Shown here piece by piece: positions 25,748-35,667 of a DNA stretch of 64,000 bases (position 1 is the first letter of the stretch; each line of letters starts with the position of its first letter). The DNA lies in the NCBI GenBank assembly GCA_033344895.1, contig JAWPMN010000001.1, positions 496,001-560,000 of the forward strand. Reading direction: 5' to 3'. Under the pieces are notes generated by a model, which was not told the DNA's origin, made no database searches, and saw only the letters and a list, made by a program, of their open reading frames with translations. Both the position numbers and the translations under genes were made by a program. This DNA comes from Alphaproteobacteria bacterium (lineage in GTDB: Bacteria > Pseudomonadota > Alphaproteobacteria > UBA8366 > Aestuariispiraceae).

Positions 25748-28182
25748 TCCGCCGCCTCCAGTGTCAGATCCGCCAGCGGGCGGTAGGATGGGCGCATCCG
25801 CGGCGCGGCGTGTTCCGCCCAGGGATCCTTTTGATAAACCGACTGCGACAGGTCGAAGCGCCGCACCAGGTCGGCCCGGTTCTCCGCGTCCTCGACGACC
25901 CGTTCGCGCACCCAATCCATCCCGACCTTCGCGACCCATTTGTAGGGCCGGTCGAGGTATTTCGCGTTTTCGCGGTAGAGTTGGACAAAGGCGACGATCA
26001 GTTCCATCGCCTCTTCTTCCGTCGCAACCTTCGCCAGGGGTTCGGTCGCCTTCACATCCATGCCCGCCGCGCCGGCCACGCCGATCTCGAAGCCGCTGTC
26101 GACACAGATGATGCCAACATCCTTGCAGGTCGCTTCGGCGCAGTTCCGCGGGCAGCCGGACACGGCCATCTTGACCTTGTGCGGTGTCCAGGAACCCCAG
26201 AGCCGGCGTTCGAGCTTGATGCCCAGCCCGGTCGAATCCTGCGTCCCGAACCGGCAATGGTCGGTCCCGACGCAGGTCTTCACCGTCCGCAACCCCTTGG
26301 CATAGGCATGACCCGACACCAGTCCGGCAGCATTCAGATCCGCCCACATGCCGGGCAGGTCCTCCTTGCGCACGCCCAGCAGATCGATGCGCTGCCCGCC
26401 GGTCACTTTCACTGTCGGCACGCTGTATTTATCGGCCGCATCGGCGATGGCGCGCAGTTCGTTCGGGGTCGTGATACCGCCCCACATGCGCGGCACCACG
26501 CTGAAGGTGCCGTCCTTCTGAATGTTGGCGTGATGCCGTTCGTTGACGAAACGGCTTTGCGGATCGTCGCGGTATTCCAAAGGCCAATCGGACAGCAGGT
26601 AATAGTTCAGGGCGGGGCGGCAGATATGGCAGCCGCAGGACGTTTTCCAGCCACAGGCCTGCATCACGGCCGGCATGGTCTTCAGGTCCTGCGACTTGAT
26701 CAGCCGCCGAACTTCCTCATGGGTCAGGTCGGTACAGCCGCAGACCGGCCGGGCCGCTGGCGCCTGGAACGCGTCCCCCAGGGTGAGGGCCAGCACCTGT
26801 TCGACCAGACCGGTACAGGTCCCGCAGGACCCGGAGGCCTTGGTTACCGTCCGGACGGCATCCAGATCGGTCGCCCCGGCCCCGATGGCCTGGACGATGG
26901 TTCCCTTGCAAACGCCGTTACAGCCGCAGATTTCCGCATCATCCGGCAAGGCTGCAACGGCCGCCATAGGGTCCAGCGGCGATCCCCCCGCATAGGCCGG
27001 ACCGAAGATCAGCGTGTCGCGCATGTCGGAAATGTCGGTGCCGTCCTTCAACAGGCCGAAGAACCAGCCGCCATCGGCCGTATCGCCGTAGAGCACGATC
27101 CCGACGATCCGGTTTTCGACCAGGACCAAGCGCTTGTAGACACCCGCGCCGGGATCGCGATAGACGATCTCCTCCCGACCTTCGCCATCGGAAAAGTCGC
27201 CGCCGGAGAACAAGTCGATCCCGGTCACCTTCAGCTTGGTTGACGTGATGCTGCCGCGATAGGCCGCATCCTGGCCCAGAAGCGTCTGTGCCGCGACCCG
27301 CGCCATGTCATAGAGCGGCGCGACGAGGCCATAGCACGTGCCGCCATGTTCGACGCATTCGCCGACCGCCAGGATATCGGCGTCCGATGTAACCATCGCA
27401 TCGTCGACATGCAGGCCCCGGCCGCACGCCAGCCCGGCCGATTTGGCTAATTCGACATTGGGACGAATCCCGACCGCCATGACCACGATATCGGCGGGAT
27501 AGACCGTGCCGTCGTCCAGCCGGACGCCGGTGACCCGGCCTTCGCCCTGGATCTCATGGGTGTTGGCCAGGACATGGACGCGAATGCCGCGCCGTTCCAA
27601 CTCGGCTTTCAACAGGTATCCGGCGGCTTCGTCCAGCTGACGTTCCATCAGATGGCCCATCAGGTGCAGGACGGTGACATCCATGCCGCGCGCCTTCAGT
27701 CCGGCGGCTGCCTCCAGACCCAGCAGCCCGCCGCCGATCACCACCGCCTTGCGGCCCGACCCGGCCGCCGCGATCATGGCGTTGGTGTCATCCAGATCGC
27801 GATAGGTCACGACCCCGTCCAACTTGCTGCCCGGCACCGGAATGACGAAGGGGCTGGACCCAGTCGCGATCAGCAGCTTGTCATAAGGCGTTTCGCCGGA
27901 CGCGCTGACGACCACCTTCCGGTCCCGGTCGATCCGGCTCACCGCCTCGCCGAAGCGGCAATCGACCCGGTTTGCCGCGTACCAGTCGGCATCATGGGTG
28001 ACGATCTCCTCGTAGGTCTTCTCCCCCGACAGGACGGGCGACAGCATGATCCGGTTGTAGTTGCCGCGCGGCTCCTCGCCGAACAGGGTCACCGAATAGC
28101 GGTCCGGATCGCCCTCGAAGAGATGCTCCAGCATCCGGCCGGACGCCATCCCGGCGCCGATGACGACAAGTTTCTCGGCCAT
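25744..28182 (-). CDS. nirB: nitrite reductase (NADH) large subunit
   Basis: 812 residues from the ATG at 28182, overlapping the stop of the ATPase gene; the preceding GTG is not needed. Domain order: FAD/NAD(P) reductase (VVIGAGMASGRMLEHL; VVIGGGLLGLEAAAGL), BFD-type 2Fe-2S segment (CGCNGVCKGTI; SGSCGTCTGLVEQVL), and the C-terminal sulfite/nitrite reductase half with siroheme-4Fe-4S cysteines in TCVGTDHCRFG and SGCPRNCAEATCKD. It reduces nitrite to ammonium in the cytoplasm. All cofactor motifs look intact. Confidence 0.96.
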   Translation of the reverse strand: MAEKLVVIGAGMASGRMLEHLFEGDPDRYSVTLFGEEPRGNYNRIMLSPVLSGEKTYEEIVTHDADWYAANRVDCRFGEAVSRIDRDRKVVVSASGETPYDKLLIATGSSPFVIPVPGSKLDGVVTYRDLDDTNAMIAAAGSGRKAVVIGGGLLGLEAAAGLKARGMDVTVLHLMGHLMERQLDEAAGYLLKAELERRGIRVHVLANTHEIQGEGRVTGVRLDDGTVYPADIVVMAVGIRPNVELAKSAGLACGRGLHVDDAMVTSDADILAVGECVEHGGTCYGLVAPLYDMARVAAQTLLGQDAAYRGSITSTKLKVTGIDLFSGGDFSDGEGREEIVYRDPGAGVYKRLVLVENRIVGIVLYGDTADGGWFFGLLKDGTDISDMRDTLIFGPAYAGGSPLDPMAAVAALPDDAEICGCNGVCKGTIVQAIGAGATDLDAVRTVTKASGSCGTCTGLVEQVLALTLGDAFQAPAARPVCGCTDLTHEEVRRLIKSQDLKTMPAVMQACGWKTSCGCHICRPALNYYLLSDWPLEYRDDPQSRFVNERHHANIQKDGTFSVVPRMWGGITTPNELRAIADAADKYSVPTVKVTGGQRIDLLGVRKEDLPGMWADLNAAGLVSGHAYAKGLRTVKTCVGTDHCRFGTQDSTGLGIKLERRLWGSWTPHKVKMAVSGCPRNCAEATCKDVGIICVDSGFEIGVAGAAGMDVKATEPLAKVATEEEAMELIVAFVQLYRENAKYLDRPYKWVAKVGMDWVRERVVEDAENRADLVRRFDLSQSVYQKDPWAEHAAPRMRPSYRPLADLTLEAAE

Positions 28183-29840
28183 CACGCCGCCTCCTTCTTC
28201 TCGGCGCCGTGCTCATACTCCTCCAAAAAAGTCAGGAGCTCTTCGCGGTAGGCGTAGTAGTCGGGGTGTTCCAGCAGATGCTTGCGGCTGCGCGGGCGCG
28301 GCAGGGTCACATCCATGATCTTGCCGATCCGGGCGCGCGGCCCGTTGGTCATCATCACCACGCGGTCGGCCAGCAGGATCGCCTCGTCGACATCATGGGT
28401 GACACAGACCGCCGTCACCTGCGTGCGGGACCAGACCTCCATCAGGACTTCCTGCAACTCCCATCGGGTCAGGCTGTCGAGCATCCCGAAGGGTTCGTCC
28501 AGCAGCAGCAGTTTCGGCGACAGGGCGAAGGCCCGGGCAATCCCGACACGCTGTTTCATCCCGTTCGACAGTTCGGCCGCCGGCTTGTCCATTGAGTCGG
28601 CCAGGCCGACCCGTTCCAGATAGTATTCGACGACGTCCTGGCGTTCCTCCTGCGACGCTTTCGGATAGACCCGGTCGACGCCGACCGCACAGTTTTCCCG
28701 GGCGGTCAGCCAGGGGAACAGGCTCGGCGACTGAAAGACGACGGCCCGTTCCGGATCGGCCTCGGTCACATGGGTTCCGTCCAGAATGATGGCGCCCTTG
28801 GAGATATCGTTCAGGCCGGCTGTCATGGTCAGGACCGTCGACTTGCCGCAGCCCGAATGCCCGATCAGGGATACGAACTCGCCCTTCTTCATGGTCAGTT
28901 CGAAATCCTCGACCACCGTCAGGGGACCTTTCGGCGTCGGATAGACCTTATGAAGCTGCGAGAACTGCAGATAGCGCTCGTCGTTAAAGGAATGGGCCGC
29001 CTCGGCCACCGCCTTCGGCACGCCGTGGATCGGAACGACATCGGGCAGCAGACGCGTGCCGTCGATCTTCGAGGCGATACCGACCGCCATCAGGTATTGG
29101 GTGACCTTCGCACGCAGCGCCTTGAAGGCCGGATTGTGATTCATCGCCGCCCGGTCGCGCGGACGGGGCAGCGAGACCGTGAACTGATCGCCGATGGTGC
29201 CATCGGGGGTCAGGGTCACGATCCGGTCGGCCAGCAGCAGCGCCTCGTCGACATCGTTGGTGATCAGGACCACCGTCTTGCGGTCGGCCTCCCAGATCCG
29301 TTCGATCTCATCCTGCAGATTCGCGCGGGTCAGTGCGTCCAGCGCCGACAACGGCTCGTCCAGCAGCAGCACTTCCGGGTTCATCGCCAGGGCGCGGGCC
29401 ACGGCGACGCGCTGGCGCATGCCGCCGGACAATTCCGCCGGCCGCCGGTCCGCCGCGTGGTTCAGACCGACCATGGCGATGTACTTCGCCGCGATCTCCT
29501 GGCGATCCGTCCTGGACAGTCCTTTGTGAACCGCATCCACGGCCAGCATGATATTGCCGCGGACCGTCAGCCAGGGCATCAGCGAATAGGACTGGAACAC
29601 CAATCCCCGCTCCGGCCCCGGCCCTTGGATCCGGTCCCCCTTGAACAGGGCCTCGCCGCTGTCCGGCAGGACCAGACCGCTCATCAGGTTGATCAGCGTC
29701 GATTTCCCCGTACCGGAAAAGCCGAGGATCGCGACGAATTCTCCCTCACGCACCGACAGGTCGATATCCGTCAGCACATCCTCGCGCGCGGCACCGTCGC
29801 CGAAGCTCTTGCTGCACTTTTTCAGTTCCAGAATAGCCAT
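28182..29840 (-). CDS. nitrate ABC transporter ATPase: two ATPase domains fused in one chain (NrtC/NrtD-like)
   Basis: 552 residues from the ATG at 29840. Domain 1 (about 1-250): Walker A GFSGTGKST (40-48), signature LSGGMRQR (137-144), Walker B LLLDEP (158-163). Domain 2 (about 290-540): Walker A GHSGCGKST (about 327-335), signature LSNGMKQR, Walker B LLLDEP. The H-loop of domain 1 reads ITNDVDEA, with Asn in place of the switch His, while domain 2 has VTHDVDEA. It therefore appears to be one polypeptide supplying both, unequal, ATPase sites for the NrtB permease. It starts 5 bases after nrtB and overlaps nirB as ATGA. Confidence 0.9.
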   Translation of the reverse strand: MAILELKKCSKSFGDGAAREDVLTDIDLSVREGEFVAILGFSGTGKSTLINLMSGLVLPDSGEALFKGDRIQGPGPERGLVFQSYSLMPWLTVRGNIMLAVDAVHKGLSRTDRQEIAAKYIAMVGLNHAADRRPAELSGGMRQRVAVARALAMNPEVLLLDEPLSALDALTRANLQDEIERIWEADRKTVVLITNDVDEALLLADRIVTLTPDGTIGDQFTVSLPRPRDRAAMNHNPAFKALRAKVTQYLMAVGIASKIDGTRLLPDVVPIHGVPKAVAEAAHSFNDERYLQFSQLHKVYPTPKGPLTVVEDFELTMKKGEFVSLIGHSGCGKSTVLTMTAGLNDISKGAIILDGTHVTEADPERAVVFQSPSLFPWLTARENCAVGVDRVYPKASQEERQDVVEYYLERVGLADSMDKPAAELSNGMKQRVGIARAFALSPKLLLLDEPFGMLDSLTRWELQEVLMEVWSRTQVTAVCVTHDVDEAILLADRVVMMTNGPRARIGKIMDVTLPRPRSRKHLLEHPDYYAYREELLTFLEEYEHGAEKKEAA

Positions 29841-29845
29841 GACGA

Positions 29846-30931
29846 TCACCGATTGTTGGTGTGGGTCAGAAGGGTCTGGATCGCGTACATCATCCGGTCC
29901 AACAGGAAGCCGATGACCCCGATGGTGAAGACCGCGACCATGATCTTGGCGAGGCTCTGGGACGAACCGTTCTGGAATTCGTCCCAGACGAATTTCCCGA
30001 GGCCCGGATTCTGCGCCAGCATTTCGGCGGCGATCAGGACCATCCAGCCCACGCCCAGGCTGAGGCGCAGCCCGGTGAAGATCAGCGGCTGGGCCGACGG
30101 CAGGACCAGACGCGTGATCTTGGACCAGGTCGACATCTTCAGAACCCGGGAGACGTTCACCAGATCCTTGTCGATGCTGGCAACGCCATGGGCCGTGTTG
30201 ATCAGCGTCGGCCACAGGGAACACAACGTCACCGTGATGGCGGAGTTCAGGAAGGATTTCGAGAACAGCCCGTCATTGGTCACATAGACCGCCGAGACGA
30301 CCATGGTGACGATCGGCAGCCAGGCCAGCGGCGAGACCGGTTTGAAGATCTGGATCAGCGGATTGAACGCCGCGCTGGCCGTCGGGGACAGGCCGCAGAT
30401 GATGCCGATCGGCACCGCGACCACGGTCGCCAGCAGGAAGCCGAAAAACACCGTTTGGATCGACGTCCAGATCTGATCGTAATAGCTGGGCGCCCCGGTG
30501 AACTCGCGCCATTTGACGCGGTCTTCCTTACCGGCGGCGATCAGCTTCTCGTTGCGCTCTTCCTGGCGTTCGTAGAATGCGGATTCCTTCTCGGCCTTGC
30601 GGGTCGCGTCCTCGTGGAGGGAGAGCATCTGCTCCCAGACCTGCGCCGGGCCGGGCACGGCGCCCAGCGATGTCTGAACCTGCGGGGCAAGATGAGCCCA
30701 GAGCATCAGGAAGGCCAGAATCGCGGCCAGCGGCACACCCAGCTGGCGCAGCACTTCGCGACCCTGGGCTTTCGGATTGTCCCCGGCGGCGGCACGCAGG
30801 ATCGGCGTGCCCCAGCCGAGACCGAGAACTTTCAGATAGGTATCGATCTTGTTGATGCGGGCGAACAGCTTTTCCCTGCGGGCCTGTTTCCCGGCTGCGT
30901 CGGCGAAATCTTCGTCGGCGATGGCGGACAT
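29846..30931 (-). CDS. nrtB: nitrate ABC transporter permease
   Basis: 361 residues. An N-terminal cytoplasmic tail of about 65 residues and a periplasmic, charged insertion (about 110-165, rich in Glu/Lys/Arg) flank the BPD-transporter core. The core contains the EAA-type loop (INTAHGVASIDKDLVNVSRVLKMSTW then KITRLVLPSAQPLIFTGLRL). About six to seven membrane segments are visible. NrtB forms the channel for nitrate/nitrite brought by NrtA. It follows nrtA after a 90-base gap with a strong hairpin. Confidence 0.92.
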   Translation of the reverse strand: MSAIADEDFADAAGKQARREKLFARINKIDTYLKVLGLGWGTPILRAAAGDNPKAQGREVLRQLGVPLAAILAFLMLWAHLAPQVQTSLGAVPGPAQVWEQMLSLHEDATRKAEKESAFYERQEERNEKLIAAGKEDRVKWREFTGAPSYYDQIWTSIQTVFFGFLLATVVAVPIGIICGLSPTASAAFNPLIQIFKPVSPLAWLPIVTMVVSAVYVTNDGLFSKSFLNSAITVTLCSLWPTLINTAHGVASIDKDLVNVSRVLKMSTWSKITRLVLPSAQPLIFTGLRLSLGVGWMVLIAAEMLAQNPGLGKFVWDEFQNGSSQSLAKIMVAVFTIGVIGFLLDRMMYAIQTLLTHTNNR

Positions 30932-30981
30932 GGGTTCTTCCTCAAGCGCTGGAATTTGGAGCGTTGAAACGAAAGGCGGAT

Positions 30982-31013
30982 GCCCGGCCGGCCCCGTATC
31001 TGGCCGGCCGGGC
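30982..31013 (-). promoter_or_regulatory. intercistronic hairpin between nrtA and nrtB
   Basis: A 12-bp perfect stem (GCCCGGCCGGCC with GGCCGGCCGGGC) with an 8-base loop sits 9 bases after the nrtA stop. It has no T-run. It is probably an mRNA-stabilising or partial-termination element that keeps NrtA in excess over the membrane subunits. Confidence 0.65.
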
Positions 31014-31021
31014 GGTCGGGC

Positions 31022-32386
<1,365 letters not shown>

Positions 32387-32439
32387 AACGCTCTCCTGGT
32401 TTCGGGCCCGCGCTTCCCTGCGCCGAGCCAATGAAAATG

Positions 32440-32486
32440 AAAAAGCCGCACGTCTTCCGCGACACCTGTCGCGGTGGACGAGCAGC
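32440..32486 (-). terminator. leader terminator upstream of nrtA
   Basis: Read on the minus strand, GCTGCTCGTC (32477-32486) pairs with GACGTGCGGC (32445-32454; one G-U and one mismatch) around an inner perfect hairpin CCGCGACAGGTGTCGCGG (32457-32474), followed by TTTTTC. This is a strong intrinsic terminator 54 bases before the nrtA ATG. Its 5' arm shares bases with the second ANTAR hairpin, so the two cannot form together. Confidence 0.8.
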
Positions 32487-32513
32487 TTTGCTCAATCATT
32501 CTCAGCGTAGAGA
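32480..32513 (-). promoter_or_regulatory. ANTAR-target two-hexaloop antiterminator
   Basis: Two hairpins lie 6 bases apart on the minus strand: TCTC-TACGCT-GAGA (32500-32513) and GAGC-AAAGCT-GCTC (32480-32493). Each has a 4-bp stem and a six-base loop with G at loop position 4; the second also has A at position 1. This is the known ANTAR-protein recognition layout. The 3' arm of the second hairpin overlaps the terminator's 5' arm. NasT is encoded 1.3 kb upstream. Confidence 0.78.
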
Positions 32514-32596
32514 TTGGACCCGGACACCTTTGCCCGAACCGTTCGATCACCGTATCATGTTGCAGTGCGAAATCAACTGGAAAATTCGGAACCGCC

Positions 32597-33778
32597 TCAG
32601 ACCGAAATGACGATCGGGTCGAAAACGCGCCCGTCAAAGAACAGATCCGGCCCCAGATACATCTCGCCGGTCGACGACGCGACGGGGGAGCGCATGTCCA
32701 AAGCGCCTTCCAGTTTTTCCGACGCGCCGGGCATGTCGGCGCCCGCAGAATCCAGGCAGGTCCGGTACAGGTCCGGGCGGAAACAACCCCGCGCCACCGC
32801 CGCCGCCTCTTCCAGATCAAGCCCGTTCCGACGCGCCAGCCGGCTGGCAATCCAGACCGCCTGACTGCGCCAGGGGAAAGTTGCCGCACCGTCGAAGAAT
32901 TCGATGAAGCGGGGTGTCACCCTTTCTTCCCCCGAGGCGTTGACGAGCAGCCGCCCCTGCAGCGTGCGTTCGATCATTTCCGAAGAAAGGTTGAGATAGT
33001 CGGCGCCGGACATGATCTCCGCCGCCGTCATGATATTGGCGGAATCGCCCAGCCAGCGTGCCGCGCGCCACACCGCTCGCATCAGACCGGACGTCGCCTC
33101 AATCTCGCGCTCCGCCCAGCCCTTGCGCACCGCCAGCACCTTCTCAGGCGCGAAGTTCCAGATCGCGGCACCGGGCAGAATCAGCTCTGCGTAGCCTCGC
33201 GCGACCGCAACGGATCCCCAGGGCTCCCCGACGCAGAACGCCTCGATCGTGCCCGCTTCGATGGCCTCCGCCATCTGGGGCGGCGGCACGGTCCGGACAA
33301 TCAGATCCTGCGGCGCTTTCAGACCCAGCGCGCCGAGCCAGTAATACAGCAGTTCCGCATGCATTGAGAACGGGAACGGCACTCCGACGGTCAGCGGCTT
33401 GTCACAGACCCGGATCAGGGCGCGGCCGATTTCCGCTGCAGAGCTGAAATCGCCGGGCGCGCCCGCATCGGCCATGCGGCGCGCCAGTCTTCTGGAGACG
33501 CCGACGACATTGCCGTTCATCGACAGGACGGACAGCGCATCGAGCGCCAGCGCCATGCCGCCCAGCCCCATCGACATCGCGATCGGCACCGGGGCCAGCA
33601 GATGCGCTGCATCCAGCCGGCCGAGCGCCAGCTTGTCGCGCACCGCGGACCAGGACGGCTGCGCCCGGAGCTGCAGGTCCAGCCCCTCCTCCCGCGCGAA
33701 GCCCAGTTCGCGCGCGATGACCAGTGGCGCACTGTCGATCAACGGAATGAAGCCGCATTCCAGTCGCCGCAAACTCAT
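32597..33778 (-). CDS. nasS: nitrate/nitrite sensor NasS
   Basis: 393 residues from the ATG at 33778, overlapping the nasT stop as ATGA. It is an NrtA-like protein (CGFIPLIDSAPLVIARELGFA; RLDAAHLLAPVPIAMSMGLG; TVPPPQMAEAIEAGTIEAFCVGEPWG) without a signal peptide, so it stays in the cytoplasm. In the family, NasS binds NasT without nitrate and releases it when nitrate is present. It lies directly upstream of the leader and nrtA on the same strand. Confidence 0.92.
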   Translation of the reverse strand: MSLRRLECGFIPLIDSAPLVIARELGFAREEGLDLQLRAQPSWSAVRDKLALGRLDAAHLLAPVPIAMSMGLGGMALALDALSVLSMNGNVVGVSRRLARRMADAGAPGDFSSAAEIGRALIRVCDKPLTVGVPFPFSMHAELLYYWLGALGLKAPQDLIVRTVPPPQMAEAIEAGTIEAFCVGEPWGSVAVARGYAELILPGAAIWNFAPEKVLAVRKGWAEREIEATSGLMRAVWRAARWLGDSANIMTAAEIMSGADYLNLSSEMIERTLQGRLLVNASGEERVTPRFIEFFDGAATFPWRSQAVWIASRLARRNGLDLEEAAAVARGCFRPDLYRTCLDSAGADMPGASEKLEGALDMRSPVASSTGEMYLGPDLFFDGRVFDPIVISV

Positions 33779-34371
33779 CGCAGCAACTCCGCCGCGGTGA
33801 CGATGGCACTCGCCACATCGCCGATCTTGCGGCCTTGATCCATCGCCGTCCGACGCAGCAGGGTATAGGCCTCCTCCTCCGACAGGCCGCGGGCGCGCAT
33901 CAGGATTCCCTTGGCGCGATCGATGGTCTTGCGTTCCGCCAGGGCCGCCTTGGTCGCATCCAGCTCCTTGCGCATCCGGCTGATCATGCCGAAACGCGCG
34001 ATCGCCGCGTCCAGCACGGGTTTGATGCGTTCCTTGCGCAAGCCGTCGACGATATAGGCGCTGACCCCGGCTTCGATCGCCGCGCGGGTCAGTTGCGTAT
34101 CGCTGCGGTCGACGAATATCGCCACCGGCCGGTCCAGCGGTGTGGAGGCCAGCGCCAACCCTTCCAGCACGTCGCGGCTGGGATTCTCCAGGTCGATCAG
34201 GACGACATCCGGTTTCAGGTCTTCGATGCGCCGGGCGAAACCGGATTCCTCGCCGATGACCGAAACTTCGTATTCTCCGGCCTCGCGCAGCCCGTCCACG
34301 ATCATCATGGCCCGGTCGCGATCTTTCTCGATTACGGCGATGCGCAATCTGCTGGTTTCGGCGTTGGTCAT
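33775..34371 (-). CDS. nasT: ANTAR-domain antiterminator NasT
   Basis: 198 residues. The N-terminal receiver-like domain (RIAVIEKDRDRAMMIVDGLREAG; DVVLIDLENPSRDVLEGLAL) is followed by a coiled linker and a C-terminal ANTAR RNA-binding domain (ERKTIDRAKGILMRARGLSEEEAY then TLLRRTAMDQGRKIGDVASAIV). NasT binds two-hexaloop RNA and prevents leader termination. The usual phospho-Asp position appears as LIDLENPS, fitting its control by NasS rather than phosphorylation. The target is most likely the leader before nrtA. Confidence 0.93.
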   Translation of the reverse strand: MTNAETSRLRIAVIEKDRDRAMMIVDGLREAGEYEVSVIGEESGFARRIEDLKPDVVLIDLENPSRDVLEGLALASTPLDRPVAIFVDRSDTQLTRAAIEAGVSAYIVDGLRKERIKPVLDAAIARFGMISRMRKELDATKAALAERKTIDRAKGILMRARGLSEEEAYTLLRRTAMDQGRKIGDVASAIVTAAELLR

Positions 34372-34376
34372 GCCTA

Positions 34377-34393
34377 ATGTTGCGATGCAACAT
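34377..34393. promoter_or_regulatory. inverted repeat immediately before the nasT start
   Basis: ATGTTGC-GAT-GCAACAT has 7-bp perfect arms and a 3-base spacer. It ends 5 bases before the nasT ATG and covers the place where a ribosome site would be. It could be an operator or a message hairpin limiting NasT synthesis. Confidence 0.4.
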
Positions 34394-34599
34394 AGCCGTT
34401 GGCAATTGATTCTTTAACGGAGGCTGCTCGCCTGGTCGATGACGCCCAGGCCACTCTCAGAAACCAACGGGATAGGCAAATTCCCATCAGGCTGCCACGT
34501 TGGTCTCTGTCCGCCTCCTTACCTCGCAGCCAGAACACCATGACCCGTCTCCTACTGGAAAGAAGTTGCGCTTGGGTAACATGCCCCTGCATTTCTCCC

Positions 34600-35508
34600 T
34601 TAGGACGACATCAATGACGAAGGTACCGTCCGCACACAGGACTTCACTTCGTTCGACAACCAGTGAGAAAACAATTCTGGGATTGCGTCTGAACGACGGT
34701 TCCTGACTGCCATGTGGTATCCGTCCCGCGCAGGCGCCGACCGATCGTACGCGACCACGAGGCTGCCATCTGCGAGACAGGGGGCAGCCAGAATCGCGCT
34801 TGTCAGGGCTACCCCTGCCCCACAGCGCGCCATATCGACCGCCAGACCATAGGAATCTACGAGCTGCGCAATTTCAACGGGTGCCTCCAGCCCATTGTGT
34901 TCTGCCCAGGAGTGCCAAGAGTCCGACGTACCAACGGCCTGAATAAGCCGCAATCCCCGTACCTCTTCCCAGGTCAAGGAACCAGTTAACAGTTTCGGCG
35001 TGCATACCGGCACCAAACGGTCCTCCAGAAATGGTACGGCCCCTTCCCCGACAAGTTCCTTTGATCCAAACCGGATATCCACGTCGGCGTCCGACAAGAC
35101 AAAGTCATCCGGCCAGAGGGTGCTGCGTATTCTGATCTGGACGCCCGGATGGGCGTCGAGAAAGGCCGACATGCGGGGGGCCAGATACCATTGGGCGAAG
35201 CTGAGGCTGGTCGCGACAGTCAGCACACCATCCGGCCGAACCGGTTCGAATACCGCCGTGGCGGCCGTCAGACTGCTGATCGCCTTGGTCGCATAGGGCA
35301 GCAGACGGCGGCCAGCATCCGTCAAGGCCAGGCCGCGCGGCTTGCGCAGGAACAACGGCACCCCGAACCGCATTTCCAACGACCGAACATGCTGACTGAC
35401 CGCCGATTGCGTCAGTCCCAATTCGTCAGCCGCCGCCGTGAAGTTCAGATGCCTTGCCGCGCATTCAAACGCGCGGAACCAGGTCAGCGGCGGAAGTGCG
35501 CGCGCCAT
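34600..35508 (-). CDS. LysR-family transcriptional regulator (GcvA-like)
   Basis: 302 residues from the ATG at 35508. Its start MARALPPLTWFRAFECAARH followed by NFTAAADELGLTQSAVSQHVRSLE is the typical GcvA-type winged helix-turn-helix; a LysR substrate-binding domain follows (VLTVATSLSFAQWYLAPRMS; DADVDIRFG; DRLVPVCTPKLL). It is divergent from the DUF1185/LLM monooxygenase cluster and probably activates it. A LysR-type box at 35522-35540 lies 13 bases upstream of its start, which also suggests autoregulation. Confidence 0.88.
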   Translation of the reverse strand: MARALPPLTWFRAFECAARHLNFTAAADELGLTQSAVSQHVRSLEMRFGVPLFLRKPRGLALTDAGRRLLPYATKAISSLTAATAVFEPVRPDGVLTVATSLSFAQWYLAPRMSAFLDAHPGVQIRIRSTLWPDDFVLSDADVDIRFGSKELVGEGAVPFLEDRLVPVCTPKLLTGSLTWEEVRGLRLIQAVGTSDSWHSWAEHNGLEAPVEIAQLVDSYGLAVDMARCGAGVALTSAILAAPCLADGSLVVAYDRSAPARDGYHMAVRNRRSDAIPELFSHWLSNEVKSCVRTVPSSLMSS

Positions 35509-35521
35509 AGCCTCAACCTCA

Positions 35522-35540
35522 CCATTAGATTCATTAATGG
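35522..35540. promoter_or_regulatory. LysR-type operator (T-N11-A box)
   Basis: CCATTAGATTCATTAATGG has perfect 6-bp arms around a 7-base spacer and contains the T-N11-A pattern. It lies in the divergent region between the LysR gene and the catabolic cluster. Confidence 0.6.
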
Positions 35541-35627
35541 CAATGGCCGCAAATACGTCGTTTGTCAATTGAACGGGTTCCTTCGATCCTCTGCCGCAAC
35601 GGAATCAGCGGCGCGAAGCCGCGAAAC

Positions 35628-35643
35628 CCCGGGATTTCCCGGG
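35628..35643 (+). promoter_or_regulatory. GC-rich hairpin in the leader of the LLM cluster
   Basis: CCCGGGATTTCCCGGG has 7-bp perfect arms with a 2-base centre. It ends 24 bases before the first gene of the cluster. Its role is unknown; it could affect transcription or translation of the first gene. Confidence 0.35.
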
Positions 35644-35667
35644 CCAAGGTCGGGATGGAAACGCCGC

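Noticed and set aside
28182-30224. 680-residue frame for the ATPase
   Set aside because: The first 128 residues shadow nrtB; the ABC domain starts at the ATG at 29840.
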